Notes: a model not told the origin generated them from the letters alone. DNA of 64,000 nt from Bin87 sp964502995 (GCA_964502995.1 CAZCZB010000006.1:24719-88718); one strand, 5' to 3'; shown: positions 35,670-44,488, counted from the first letter of the stretch. Translations and numbers: made by a program.

Positions 35670-36452
35670 TTAGGCGTTGGCGAAAATCTCGTTGGCGACG
35701 TCCATTGCGCCGCGGGCGAAGGGGATGCCGGCGTACAGGGTCATGTGTCCGAAGACCTCGATGATCTGGTCCTGAGTGAAACCGATGTTGAGGGCGCCCC
35801 GGATATGGCTGCGCAACGGCCCTTCGCGTCCCAGCGCGGCGAGGCACGTCATGGTGCAGATGCAGCGGCTGGGCAGGTCGAGGCCGGGACGGGTCCACGT
35901 AGCCCCCCAGTAGTATTCGCCGGTCACGCGGCCCAGTTCCGCCTCGGCCTGCGTGGGAGGAGCGGAACGGCTGCCGCCGCCGCCCATGTAGTTGCGACGG
36001 TACTCGTCGCCCCTCTGGAACAGGCTGTCGGAGTCCTCGTTGGTGTCGTGGACGCGGGCGGGCGTGAAATCTATGCCGCGCTCGTCGAACACGTCCTTGC
36101 AGATGGTGAGGGCCTGGATTCCGCCGGGCGCGCCGGCATACCAGGTGTCGTGGATGATCAACTCGACGATCTGCTCGGGCGTGAGGCCAATGTTGAGGGC
36201 GTTGCCAAGATGACGGCGCAGTTGCACCTCCCGGTTAAGCACGATCAGGGATGACAGGGTGATCATCTCGCGCTGCACCGGGGTCAGGGCCGGTCGTCGC
36301 CAGATTATGCCGAACAGTCCCTCGCCGAGGATGCGTTCAAGGTCGGGCGCGATGTCCCACGCGCCAGGCGAGGAACCGCCGGTGATCTGTCCGCCGCCGA
36401 ACATTCGGCGCGTCTCCTGTCCCAGTTCGTAGCGGTCGTCCAATTCGCTCAT
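35670..36452 (-). CDS. Carboxymuconolactone decarboxylase family protein, two-domain
   Basis: A 260-residue protein with two CMD-type helical domains. Each has the EQIVELIIH or DQIIEVFGHMTLYAG helix, and the first has the HLGNALNIG block. The CxxC pair of AhpD is absent, but CICTMTC occurs before the second domain. ATG 36452 is preceded by GGAGGC; the upstream in-frame ATG at 36575 lacks this. Possible roles are decarboxylation in aromatic breakdown or peroxide defence; not determined. Confidence 0.85.
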   Translation of the reverse strand: MSELDDRYELGQETRRMFGGGQITGGSSPGAWDIAPDLERILGEGLFGIIWRRPALTPVQREMITLSSLIVLNREVQLRRHLGNALNIGLTPEQIVELIIHDTWYAGAPGGIQALTICKDVFDERGIDFTPARVHDTNEDSDSLFQRGDEYRRNYMGGGGSRSAPPTQAEAELGRVTGEYYWGATWTRPGLDLPSRCICTMTCLAALGREGPLRSHIRGALNIGFTQDQIIEVFGHMTLYAGIPFARGAMDVANEIFANA

Positions 36453-36702
36453 GGTTTGCCTCCGATATACGATTGCCGGCAGTGTACGAGCGCAGTTCCG
36501 GCAACGCAACCGGCGGAGCCAGCGGACGGGTATCGCCGGGATGGCGAATGTCCTTGTGACATCGGGGATGACCAATCGGGACGTGGGTGCGCCGCGGACG
36601 GAGCAACCACAGAAGTTCTCCCCACACCAGGACGTCCGGTTTTATGGAGGTCGCAGTGTGGGCTTGAGACGGTCGCCGCAGGTCTGTGCAGGAGCTTTGC
36701 TG

Positions 36703-36711
36703 TGCTATGAT
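36703..36711 (+). promoter_or_regulatory. Extended -10 promoter, leaderless start likely
   Basis: TGCTATGAT ends 7 nt before the ATG at 36719, so transcription should begin at or next to the start codon. Confidence 0.6.
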
Positions 36712-36718
36712 TCCGGCC

Positions 36719-38299
36719 ATGATTGACCTACTGATTACCAACGGGCAGGTGATTGACGGCTCCGGCAGCCCCGGGTTCTTTGCGGCCGTTGCCATCACCG
36801 GAGATACCGTAACGATACATCGGGGCAACGACGCCGATCTGCGGGAGAACGCCGCCAGGATCATTGACGCCACCGGCCACGTGGTTTGCCCCGGGTTTGT
36901 TGACCTGCACTCGCACGCCGGACTGACCATCCTAGGGGAGCCGCACCACGATCCCAAGGTGCGGCAGGGGGTGACCACCGAACTGGTGGGCATCGACGGC
37001 ATTTCCCACGCGCCGTTCAAGACCCAGGAGGAACTGCACCGGTACATCTGGCTGGACGCCGGGCTGAATGGTTACCCGCCCATGCCCGCCGACTGGCTGA
37101 CGGTGGCCGATATGCTGGGCAAGTACGACGGTACGGTAGCCATCAACATGGCATACATCCTGGGCAACTCGCCCGTGCGGATCTGGAGCGTGGGCTGGGA
37201 ACAGCGCGCCGCCACCGAGGGCGAAATCGCGGATATGCAGTCGGTGGTGCGCGAGGCCATGGAAGAGGGGGCGTGGGGGCTGTCCACCGGGCTCGACTAT
37301 CCGCCCGGCGCCTACGCGGACACCGACGAGTTGGTGGCGCTGTCCGAAACCGCCGCGTCGATGGGCGGCATCTATCACACCCACACCCGCGCCAGCCTGC
37401 TCAGCCAGGGCTACCTTGCTCCGTGGCACGAGGCGCTGGACATCGGGCGACGCAGCGGCATACCGGTGCATCTGACCCATTACCGCCAGTCGGTTTCGGG
37501 CGTGGGCAGCCATATCGGACACCTGGAGTTGGTGGAAAACGCGAGAGCCGAGGGTATCGACTGCACGTTCGACTGCTACACGTACCCGTACTCGGGCACC
37601 ACTCCCACCATCGGGCTGCCTCACTGGGCCAAGGACGGCGGGCCGGAACGGTTGATCGCCGCGTTGCAGGACGCCGACGACCGCGTCCGCATGAAACGGG
37701 AGATCACCCCCAGCCGCCTGGAAAACAACTGGCTGACCAATTTCACGCGCCCCGAAAATCAGATCTACGACGGGCGGCTGATCACGGACATAGCGGAGAT
37801 GCGTGGCCAGGATCCCGCCGACGCGCTATTCGATATGCTGTTGTCGGAGAACCTGGGAATCAGCACGGTTGGTTTGGGCACCAACGCGCAGACGCTGTAC
37901 GCGTTCGTGTCGCATCCCTACGGGATGATCGCGTCGGACGCCATCCTGTTCGGTGAGTATCCCAATCCGCGCACCTATGGCTGCTTCCCGATCGTGCTGG
38001 CAGAGTTCGTGCGGGCGGAGCAGCACCTGAGGCTTCCGGAAGCCATCCGCAAGATGACGTCGTTCCCGGCGCAGCGCATCGGCATACCGGATCGGGGCCT
38101 GCTGCGCGACGGGTTCAAGGCCGACGTGGTGGTGTTCAACCCCGACACGGTGAAGGCGCTGGCGACCAAGGAGAACCCCAAGCAGTACCCGGTGGGCATC
38201 GAGTACGTGATAGTCAACGGGCAGGTGGTGATAGAGCAGGGTCAGAATACCGGGGCGCTGCCGGGCCGGGGGCTGCGGCGGGGCCACGCCAGCACCTAA
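36719..38299 (+). CDS. N-acyl-D-amino-acid deacylase / D-aminoacylase family amidohydrolase
   Basis: A 526-residue amidohydrolase. It opens MIDLLITNGQVIDGSGSPGF; the metal-binding His64-x-His66 is in CPGFVDLHSHAG, and the C-terminal GIPDRGLLRDGFKADVVVF is typical of the group. The 36719 start fits the family and lies 7 nt after an extended -10, suggesting a leaderless mRNA; ATG 36707 and the start at 36686 are less likely. The Nudix gene follows after 9 nt. Confidence 0.88.
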   Translation: MIDLLITNGQVIDGSGSPGFFAAVAITGDTVTIHRGNDADLRENAARIIDATGHVVCPGFVDLHSHAGLTILGEPHHDPKVRQGVTTELVGIDGISHAPFKTQEELHRYIWLDAGLNGYPPMPADWLTVADMLGKYDGTVAINMAYILGNSPVRIWSVGWEQRAATEGEIADMQSVVREAMEEGAWGLSTGLDYPPGAYADTDELVALSETAASMGGIYHTHTRASLLSQGYLAPWHEALDIGRRSGIPVHLTHYRQSVSGVGSHIGHLELVENARAEGIDCTFDCYTYPYSGTTPTIGLPHWAKDGGPERLIAALQDADDRVRMKREITPSRLENNWLTNFTRPENQIYDGRLITDIAEMRGQDPADALFDMLLSENLGISTVGLGTNAQTLYAFVSHPYGMIASDAILFGEYPNPRTYGCFPIVLAEFVRAEQHLRLPEAIRKMTSFPAQRIGIPDRGLLRDGFKADVVVFNPDTVKALATKENPKQYPVGIEYVIVNGQVVIEQGQNTGALPGRGLRRGHAST

Positions 38300-38308
38300 G
38301 CGTCGCGT

Positions 38309-38833
38309 ATGCCCGATTCGCTCTCTCCCGACTACCGGTTCTGCCCGCGCTGCGGGGAACCGTTGGAGGCCAGGATTCGGGGCGGTCTGCCCCGACCCAG
38401 TTGCGCGTCGTGCGGGTTCGTGCATTTTCGGAATCCGGCGGTTGGCGTCGCGGTGGTGCTGCTGGACGACCACGGGCGCATCTTGCTGGGACGCAGGTCG
38501 GCGGGTGGCAACGTGGGCGAGTGGTGCATCCCGTGCGGTTACGTCGAGTGGGGCGAGGACATTCGGAACGCGGCGCGGCGGGAGTTTCGTGAGGAGACCG
38601 GCATCGAGGTGGAAACCGGCGACGTTTGCGCCGTCCATTCCAATTTCCACAACGAGGCGTCGCTGACCGTGGGCGTCTGGTTCTACGCCCGGCGCGTGGC
38701 CGGAGAGCCGCGCGCATCCGATGATCTCGACGCGGTGGAGTGGTTCGACCCGAAGCATCCGCCGGAACCCCTGGCGTTTCCCACCGACCGGGTGGTGCTG
38801 GAAGATTTGGCCGCAGAATCTCGGGGCGACTGA
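38309..38833 (+). CDS. Nudix hydrolase with N-terminal zinc ribbon (NudC-like)
   Basis: A 174-residue protein. A four-cysteine zinc ribbon (Cys12, 15, 32, 35) precedes a complete Nudix box (GYVEWGEDIRNAARREFREE, then TGIEV). Relatives hydrolyse NADH, ADP-ribose or other nucleoside diphosphate derivatives. It lies 9 nt after the D-aminoacylase-like gene, so the two probably share a transcript. Confidence 0.9.
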   Translation: MPDSLSPDYRFCPRCGEPLEARIRGGLPRPSCASCGFVHFRNPAVGVAVVLLDDHGRILLGRRSAGGNVGEWCIPCGYVEWGEDIRNAARREFREETGIEVETGDVCAVHSNFHNEASLTVGVWFYARRVAGEPRASDDLDAVEWFDPKHPPEPLAFPTDRVVLEDLAAESRGD

Positions 38834-38839
38834 TAAACT
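38831..38839 (+). promoter_or_regulatory. Extended -10 overlapping the Nudix stop codon
   Basis: TGATAAACT; its TGA is the Nudix stop codon. It ends 6 nt before ATG 38846, implying a leaderless mRNA. Confidence 0.5.
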
Positions 38840-38845
38840 AACATC

Positions 38846-39205
38846 ATGCTCGTTGAAGAACACCAAAACACAGCGCTCGCTTTCCTAGATGCGGCGAGCG
38901 AGGAATTCGCGTCCGGTGACCACCTGCAGGGATCGGAGAAATTGTGGGGGGCTGCCGCGCACACGATAATGGCGGTGGCCCAGCTCAGAGGATGGCCTTT
39001 CGGAACGGACCAAGCCTTGAAAATCGCTGCGGACCAACTAGCCAGCGATTTTGACGATCCAACGCTGGCCGCAGGGTTTGGCATCGCGCAAAAATTCCAC
39101 GCCAATTTCTACCACGATTTCATGGAACCCGACGATATTCGCAGAGACCAACCCGCGGTGGCGGATTACGTGGGGCGTCTCCTGGCGTTGGTCGACCACG
39201 ACTGA
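38846..39205 (+). CDS. PaREP1/HEPN-like helical protein
   Basis: A 119-residue all-helical protein. The GDHLQGSEKLWGAAAHTIMA segment is characteristic of the PaREP1/HEPN-like group. The RNase motif (Rx4-6H) of toxic HEPN proteins is not present, so toxin activity is not supported. No nucleotidyltransferase (MNT) partner is adjacent. Function unknown. Confidence 0.68.
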   Translation: MLVEEHQNTALAFLDAASEEFASGDHLQGSEKLWGAAAHTIMAVAQLRGWPFGTDQALKIAADQLASDFDDPTLAAGFGIAQKFHANFYHDFMEPDDIRRDQPAVADYVGRLLALVDHD

Positions 39206-39280
39206 CGACGTTCTCTCGCTGGATGGTTTCGACCGCACCGCCCGATCAATGCGCGCCGAAGTTGTGCTGCGACTCACCCC

Positions 39281-40057
39281 ATGACCAGGCGCGCCGTTAT
39301 CATCCAGCACATTGCGGTGGAGACGCTGGGGTCCAACTTCGCGGGCATATTACGCGACGGCGGCTTCAGTCTGACCACTGTTCCGGTGTATGCCGGCGCT
39401 CCTGATTTTGCCGAGTTCGACGCGCCGGACGTTTCGGAGGTCGATCTGATCGTCGCGCTGGGCGGGCCCATGTCCGCGAACGACAACTACCCGGCGCTGG
39501 TGCAGGAAATAGCATACCTGCGAGCGGCGGCCACCGGTTCGTTGGGCGCAACGGACCCGACGCCGGTGGTGGGCATTTGCCTGGGGGCGCAGTTGCTGTC
39601 CCGCGCGCTGGGCGGCGCAGTCGCTCCGACCGGCGGCTACCAGTTCGGGCTGCGCAAGATCGACGTTACCGCCGAGGGTGCGGCGGACCCGGTGTTTTCC
39701 AGGATGCGGATTCCGCTGGTTCCCACGCTGCACGGCGAGCAGTTCACCGTGCCTCCCGACGCGGTGCGGCTGGCAGACGCCACCATGCTGCGGCGCGACG
39801 GGGGCTACGTCCGTTTTCCGATGGCGTTCCGGTACGGTATTTCCTACGGCTTCCAGTTTGAGCCGCAACTGACGCTGGACGAGTTGCGAGTGTGGAACCG
39901 CGAGCTTGCCGGCGACTATGACCTGATGGGCGACCGGTTCGACCCGGCGGAGGAATCCGCCCGCAACCTGCGGGAGTTTGAGAAGTTTGCCGCGTACCAC
40001 GAGGCGCAATGCGGTGCAATGCTGAGGGCACTGCTGGCGCAGGCAGGGCTTGATTAG
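39281..40057 (+). CDS. Class I glutamine amidotransferase-like protein with altered triad
   Basis: A 258-residue protein resembling the GMP-synthase-type amidotransferase domain. The nucleophile Cys100 is in VGICLGAQLLS and LALGGPMS-type oxyanion text precedes it. The usual FHPE block that supplies catalytic His and Glu reads QFEPQ, so His is Glu and Glu is Gln. It may be a different hydrolase or inactive in glutamine hydrolysis. ATG 39281. Confidence 0.82.
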   Translation: MTRRAVIIQHIAVETLGSNFAGILRDGGFSLTTVPVYAGAPDFAEFDAPDVSEVDLIVALGGPMSANDNYPALVQEIAYLRAAATGSLGATDPTPVVGICLGAQLLSRALGGAVAPTGGYQFGLRKIDVTAEGAADPVFSRMRIPLVPTLHGEQFTVPPDAVRLADATMLRRDGGYVRFPMAFRYGISYGFQFEPQLTLDELRVWNRELAGDYDLMGDRFDPAEESARNLREFEKFAAYHEAQCGAMLRALLAQAGLD

Positions 40058-40081
40058 CTGAAATATTCAGGAGCGAGTTGA

Positions 40082-40114
40082 CCGCTCATGGTTCGACAGG
40101 CTCACCATGAGCGG
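40082..40114. repeat. TTCGACAGGCTCA dispersed repeat, full hairpin copy
   Basis: CCGCTCATGG (40082-40091) pairs perfectly with CCATGAGCGG (40105-40114) around TTCGACAGGCTCA. It lies between the amidotransferase and the methyltransferase. Confidence 0.82.
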
Positions 40115-40169
40115 ACCCCACGTCATGAGCAGATTCCACGTCTGCTACAGCATGAGCGGGCGTAACCTC

Positions 40170-40178
40170 TGCTACAAT
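40170..40178 (+). promoter_or_regulatory. Extended -10 promoter, leaderless start likely
   Basis: TGCTACAAT ends 7 nt before ATG 40186; no Shine-Dalgarno is present. Confidence 0.6.
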
Positions 40179-40185
40179 CCGCGAC

Positions 40186-41193
40186 ATGGAGAACCTGTTT
40201 TACGCCGGCGACAATCTGGACGGTCTGGGCATCATTGCGGACATGGGAATCGCGGTCGATCTGGTGTACATCGACCCGCCCTTCGCCACCAACAACGATT
40301 TCCTGATTGACGACGGACGGGCGAATACCATCAGCGCTTCCGGCCGGCCGGCCTATTCGGACCGGTTGCGCGGGTCCGATTACCTGGACGCGCTGGGCGA
40401 ACGGCTCCGGGCCATTCGCAAGGTGATGGCTTCCGCCGGATCGATCTACGTCCACATCGATGTGAAGATGGAACATCACGTCCGTCTGCTGATGGATGAC
40501 GTGTTCGGCGCCGCCAACTTTCGCAACGCCATCACGCGCATCAAGTGCAACCCCAAGAACTTTGACCGCTATGGGTACGGGAACATCAAGGACACGATCC
40601 TGTTCTATTCCATGACGCCGGACCGCATCACCTGGAACCCGCAGCGTGAACCGTTGAGCGACGACGAAGTGAACCGGTTGTATCCGCAGGTTGACCCCGC
40701 GGGGCGGCGTTACACCACAACTCCGCTGCACGCACCCGGAGTCACGGCCAAAGGAGCCACGGGGCAACCCTGGCGGGGAATGATGCCGCCGGCCGGCCGT
40801 CACTGGAGGTACCCACCTGCCGAACTTGAAGCTCTGGATGAGGCCGGCCTGATTGAATGGAGCCTGACGGGCAACCCTCGAAAAATACGGTATGCGGACG
40901 AAGCGGCCGGCAAACTGCCCCAGGATGTGTGGCTGTACAAGGATCCTCAACGTCCCGCATACCCGACCGAGAAGAACGCCGAGATGCTGGAACGCATCAT
41001 TCGCACTTCGTCGAATTCCGGTGATACGTTTCTGGACTGCTATGCCGGAGGCGGTGGTTCCCTGGTGACGGCGGCCCGGCTGGGCCGGCGAGCCATCGGG
41101 ATGGACAACTCGACCGCTGCGGAATCCGTCATACGACGGAGAACGGCCGGACACGACTTTGTTGACCTGAAGCCGATCCACGTACTCGTTTGA
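40186..41193 (+). CDS. DNA methyltransferase (N4/N6 amino, beta-type order), orphan
   Basis: A 335-residue methyltransferase. The catalytic DPPF is at 30-33 and the S-adenosylmethionine motif (FLDCYAGGGGSLV, a variant of FxGxG) is near residue 285-297, the order of beta-class enzymes. The segment between them should hold the target-recognition domain. It likely methylates adenine N6 or cytosine N4. No restriction endonuclease is adjacent. The mRNA appears leaderless. Motif I Cys-Tyr-Ala-Gly-Gly-Gly-Gly is unusual. Confidence 0.88.
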   Translation: MENLFYAGDNLDGLGIIADMGIAVDLVYIDPPFATNNDFLIDDGRANTISASGRPAYSDRLRGSDYLDALGERLRAIRKVMASAGSIYVHIDVKMEHHVRLLMDDVFGAANFRNAITRIKCNPKNFDRYGYGNIKDTILFYSMTPDRITWNPQREPLSDDEVNRLYPQVDPAGRRYTTTPLHAPGVTAKGATGQPWRGMMPPAGRHWRYPPAELEALDEAGLIEWSLTGNPRKIRYADEAAGKLPQDVWLYKDPQRPAYPTEKNAEMLERIIRTSSNSGDTFLDCYAGGGGSLVTAARLGRRAIGMDNSTAAESVIRRRTAGHDFVDLKPIHVLV

Positions 41194-41218
41194 CACTGGT
41201 TATCCCGAATAGTAATCT
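41190..41218 (+). promoter_or_regulatory. Promoter for the dienelactone hydrolase gene
   Basis: TTGACA at 41190-41195 overlaps the methyltransferase stop codon; TAATCT at 41213-41218 follows at 17 nt. Confidence 0.62.
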
Positions 41219-41302
41219 TGCCGAAATTGGTTGCGGGGCAATCAATTTTCAAATCGCGCAAACCCAACTCAAACCACCTGAATTGAAACGGAGGTTTTAA
41301 CC

Positions 41303-42049
41303 ATGCCTTACCAGGGAATGACGGCCGAACACATCTGGATTGAAGGCCACAACGGCGACGCGATCAACGCTTACCTGGCGCGGCCCCTGGGCCCCGGGCC
41401 CTTCCCGGCGGTTCACCTGTTCCACCACATGCCGGGCTGGGACGAGGCCAGCAAGGAAATGGCGCGGAAGTTCGCGCACAACGGCTACATCGCCATTATG
41501 CCCAACCTGCACTACCGCCAGGGGCACGACGACCCGGTCGCCAACAGCAACAGCATTCGCGAGGCCGGCGGCATGCCCGACGACCGCACGCTGGGCGACG
41601 CGGCGGGCGCCATCGGCTACCTGCGCCACCTGGGGAACTTCAACGGCAAGGTGGGGATCATCGGATTCTGCTCCGGCGGACGCCAGGTATTCCTGGCCGC
41701 GTGCAAACTCCAGGGCATCGACGCGGCGGTGGACTGCTGGGGCGGCGGAGTGACCCCGCGCGACAGTGAGCCTCCCACCGAGGCCATGCCCCACGCGCCC
41801 ATCGAGTTCGTGTCGGACCTGTCGTGTCCGATGCTGGGAATCTTCGGCGAGGATGACGCACGGCCCACGGTGGACGAGGTGAAGGCCACCGACGCTGCCA
41901 TCAAGGCGGCCGGAAAGTCCTGGGAGTACGAAATCTACCCCAACGCCGGCCACGGCTTCGTGGCGGTTGACCGACCCAGCTACGCCGTGGAAGCGTCCAA
42001 CGCAGCCTGGCCACGGATCTTCCAGTTCTACGCGCAGCACCTGTCGTAG
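41303..42049 (+). CDS. Dienelactone hydrolase family protein
   Basis: A 248-residue alpha/beta hydrolase. The nucleophile Cys123 (IGFCSGG) falls at the same number as in classical dienelactone hydrolase, with Asp in FGEDDARPT and His in NAGHGF completing the triad. ATG 41303 follows GGAGG. It may act in chlorocatechol or related aromatic breakdown, but no ring-cleavage gene is adjacent. Confidence 0.9.
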   Translation: MPYQGMTAEHIWIEGHNGDAINAYLARPLGPGPFPAVHLFHHMPGWDEASKEMARKFAHNGYIAIMPNLHYRQGHDDPVANSNSIREAGGMPDDRTLGDAAGAIGYLRHLGNFNGKVGIIGFCSGGRQVFLAACKLQGIDAAVDCWGGGVTPRDSEPPTEAMPHAPIEFVSDLSCPMLGIFGEDDARPTVDEVKATDAAIKAAGKSWEYEIYPNAGHGFVAVDRPSYAVEASNAAWPRIFQFYAQHLS

Positions 42050-42073
42050 GGTTCGTTGCTAACGCCAACACAG

Positions 42074-42102
42074 GTAGGGGCGGGTCTGAGACCCGCCCCT
42101 AC
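42074..42102. repeat. GGGGCG-family palindrome
   Basis: A perfect 13-bp stem (GTAGGGGCGGGTC and its complement) with TGA loop, downstream of the dienelactone hydrolase gene. Confidence 0.78.
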
Positions 42103-42236
42103 GGTTTTGGAGGCTCACTGCTTGTTTCCGCGTTTCAATTGCGGATGGGAATACCGGCCTCGCCGCGGGTCGGTTTGTGATACAACAGCGTTCCCGTTCC
42201 AGTGGTTTGCACCCGCCCACACTCGTGCAGGCAACG

Positions 42237-42265
42237 GTAGGGGCGGATCTGAGATCCGCCCCTAC
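42237..42265. repeat. GGGGCG-family palindrome
   Basis: A perfect 13-bp stem (GTAGGGGCGGATC and its complement) with TGA loop, downstream of the minus-strand gene at 42285. It differs from the copy at 42074 by a compensated G-C to A-T pair. Confidence 0.78.
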
Positions 42266-42284
42266 GGTGGATATCGGCGGCTCT

Positions 42285-42806
42285 CTAGTTGTCGGTAGCC
42301 TCGAAGGCGAGGGTTGCGAACCGCATGAATATGCCGCCACGCGGGGCGGCCAGCGGCCCGTTGAGGCACAGGCAGGCGATGACGTACTGCGATCCGGGCT
42401 CGCCTACCTCTGCAATCTCCACCCGGTGCGGCGTGTTGAGGCCGACGATGCTGCCGTAAGCGCGGTCGATCTCACCGTTGACCCAGACCTCGCCGTAGTT
42501 GTCGAAGTTGGTTTCAAACCACACGCGATAACCGGAAACGTCCACGCCATCGATGGACTCCGGCAGGGTAACGGCGATACGATACCACGCGAAGGTGAAT
42601 CCTACGGACAGGCTCTGGCGCACGTTGTCGCACACGTCCCACGATGAATCGTCAAAATCGGCGAGGCGGGCCGGGGTTGCCAGCAACTGTGCCGACAGGC
42701 CCTCGTTTGGTTCGCCGGGAACCAGTCCGGGCGCGACTTTCCACGGCTGGCCGCCGACCTGTGCGCGGCCCTCCGGAGTGTTCAAATCAACTGCGAATCT
42801 GGGCAT
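42285..42806 (-). CDS. Galactose-binding-like beta-sandwich protein
   Basis: A 173-residue protein resembling the N-terminal sugar-binding domain of glycoside hydrolase family 2: a DDSSWD segment, then FAWYRIAVTLPE, WFETNFDNYGEVWVNGE and a final beta-rich part. No catalytic domain is attached. ATG 42806 is preceded by AAGGAGC on the minus strand. A stand-alone binding protein of unknown ligand. Confidence 0.75.
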   Translation of the reverse strand: MPRFAVDLNTPEGRAQVGGQPWKVAPGLVPGEPNEGLSAQLLATPARLADFDDSSWDVCDNVRQSLSVGFTFAWYRIAVTLPESIDGVDVSGYRVWFETNFDNYGEVWVNGEIDRAYGSIVGLNTPHRVEIAEVGEPGSQYVIACLCLNGPLAAPRGGIFMRFATLAFEATDN

Positions 42807-42865
42807 GGTTGATGCTCCTTGATGTTCGATTCTGGTCTTGACCATCCGATTGTTGCGAAACCATA

Positions 42866-42887
42866 GGGGCGACGCATGCGTCGCCCC
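42866..42887. repeat. GGGGCG-family perfect 22-nt palindrome
   Basis: GGGGCGACGCA followed directly by TGCGTCGCCCC, between two minus-strand genes. Confidence 0.72.
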
Positions 42888-42910
42888 CACACTGACCGGA
42901 TCAGGGGTGT

Positions 42911-43720
42911 TTACCGAAACTCCCACAACCCGGCCGCCGTGCGGCCGAACACCATGTCGCGCGATTCGACGCTGGGGTATTCGATGAGTTCCATGGGGAA
43001 CCGCAGGGCGTTGCGGTATCCCTCGCGGTTGGCGGACGGCGGGAAGTCGCTGCCCCACATCAGACGGTCGCCCCCGAAGGCTTCTACCGCCATCTCGATG
43101 AGCGGCGGGATGTTGTCGAACGGGATGGGCTGACGGAAGGGCTGGGGCCGCGGGCAGAACTCGCCGAGGCCCGGTATCTTCATGTACACGTTGGGGTATT
43201 TGGACAGTTCGAGCGAACGCCGGTAGGTGTCCATGGGGATTTCGGTGTCCGCGCGGCCGGGGCCCCAAAAGGCGCCGACGCCGGCCAGGTGCTCGACAAC
43301 GATTTTCAGGTTGGGCAGTTCGCGGACGATTTCCTCGAACTCCGGGGCGGCGTAGTGTTCCGCTGGGCCCATGACGCTGGCGACCACGTCCAGTTCGGCG
43401 CATTTGCGCCAAAGCGCCAACGGATCGTCGCCGGACGATCGCCACGAGCACTGGAAGCGCAGGCCGTCCACGCCCTGGTCCTTGAGTTCGGCGACACGAT
43501 CCGTCGCGTCCGGTTGGGTGTGATCCACGATGGCAATTACGGCGAACCGGTTGGGGAACCGCCTGACCGCTTCCACCAGGTAGCTGTTGTCGAACACGCC
43601 GAAGAACTGGGTCAGCACCGCCTGATCAACACCGGCCCGTTCCATTTCGTCCAGCAGGATTTCGACCGGCTCGAACCAGTAGGGCGATGCGTGGCAGTGG
43701 GTATCGATGACTGGAGCCAT
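42911..43720 (-). CDS. Amidohydrolase family 2 (ACMSD-like) TIM-barrel enzyme
   Basis: A 269-residue metal-dependent hydrolase or decarboxylase. The N-terminal His8-x-His10 (IDTHCH), IVVEHLAG with a metal His near residue 145, and the C-terminal WGSDFPP Asp are the standard ligands. ATG 43720 follows GGAGGC. It is 12 nt from the SDR gene upstream, probably one transcript, suggesting joint action on a small carbonyl or carboxylic substrate. Confidence 0.87.
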   Translation of the reverse strand: MAPVIDTHCHASPYWFEPVEILLDEMERAGVDQAVLTQFFGVFDNSYLVEAVRRFPNRFAVIAIVDHTQPDATDRVAELKDQGVDGLRFQCSWRSSGDDPLALWRKCAELDVVASVMGPAEHYAAPEFEEIVRELPNLKIVVEHLAGVGAFWGPGRADTEIPMDTYRRSLELSKYPNVYMKIPGLGEFCPRPQPFRQPIPFDNIPPLIEMAVEAFGGDRLMWGSDFPPSANREGYRNALRFPMELIEYPSVESRDMVFGRTAAGLWEFR

Positions 43721-43732
43721 TGCTTCGCCTCC

Positions 43733-44488
43733 CTATGCCGCGGTGGTGCCGCCGTCGATTACCACCTCGGAGCCGGTGACAAACGACGATTCGTCGGACG
43801 CCAGGTATATTGCGCCGTAAGCAATCTCGCTGGGCTTGCCGACCCGCCCAAGCGGAAGCCGCTGCATCCGCAATTCCAGGTTGGCAGGATCGTTCAGCGT
43901 GTCGGCGATCATGTCGGTTTCGATGGGGCCCGGATGGATTGAGTTGCAGCGGATTCCTTCGCGGGCGTGCTGGATGGCCGTGGACTTGGTGAACAGGCGG
44001 ACGGCGCCCTTCGTCGCCGTGTAACTGGCAGATCCATTGGGGCTTCCCACCAGCCCGGCAGTGGAGGAGATGTTGATGATCGAGCCGCCGCCGTTCTCAC
44101 GCATGGCGGGTATGGCCGCCTTTGTGCCGAGGAAAACACCCTTGGCGTTCACGGCGAAAATCCGGTCCCAATCCGCCTCGGTGGTTTCCTCGATGTTCTT
44201 GCGGATCAGAATGCCAGCATTGTTCAGCAGGATGTCGAGCTTGCCGTAGGCGCTGACGGCGGCCTGCACCGCCGATTCCCAGTCCGACTCGCTGGTCACG
44301 TCGAGGTGGACGTAGGTTACGTTGTAGCCAAGTTCCTGCAACTCGGCTTCGGTTTTGCGTCCTTCTTCGTCGAGAATGTCGCCGATAACCACGCTGGCGC
44401 CTTCTTCTGCGAACATTCGCGCCTCGACCGCGCCCTGGCCCCTGGCGCCGCCGCTGATAAGGGCAACCTTGCCTTCCAGTCTGGCCAT
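43733..44488 (-). CDS. Short-chain dehydrogenase/reductase
   Basis: A 251-residue classical SDR. The nucleotide-binding SGGARGQG (residues 12-19), NNAG at 89-92, and the catalytic set Asn114, Ser141 or Ser142, Tyr156 and Lys160 are all present. The C-terminal ESSFVTGSEVVIDGG is typical of the 3-oxoacyl reductase/glucose dehydrogenase group. ATG 44488 is preceded by GGAGGTATC. It is transcribed ahead of the amidohydrolase at 42911. Confidence 0.92.
   Translation of the reverse strand: MARLEGKVALISGGARGQGAVEARMFAEEGASVVIGDILDEEGRKTEAELQELGYNVTYVHLDVTSESDWESAVQAAVSAYGKLDILLNNAGILIRKNIEETTEADWDRIFAVNAKGVFLGTKAAIPAMRENGGGSIINISSTAGLVGSPNGSASYTATKGAVRLFTKSTAIQHAREGIRCNSIHPGPIETDMIADTLNDPANLELRMQRLPLGRVGKPSEIAYGAIYLASDESSFVTGSEVVIDGGTTAA

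Noticed and set aside
38846..39205. A HEPN toxin of a HEPN-MNT toxin-antitoxin pair
   Set aside because: No Rx4-6H RNase motif and no nucleotidyltransferase neighbour.
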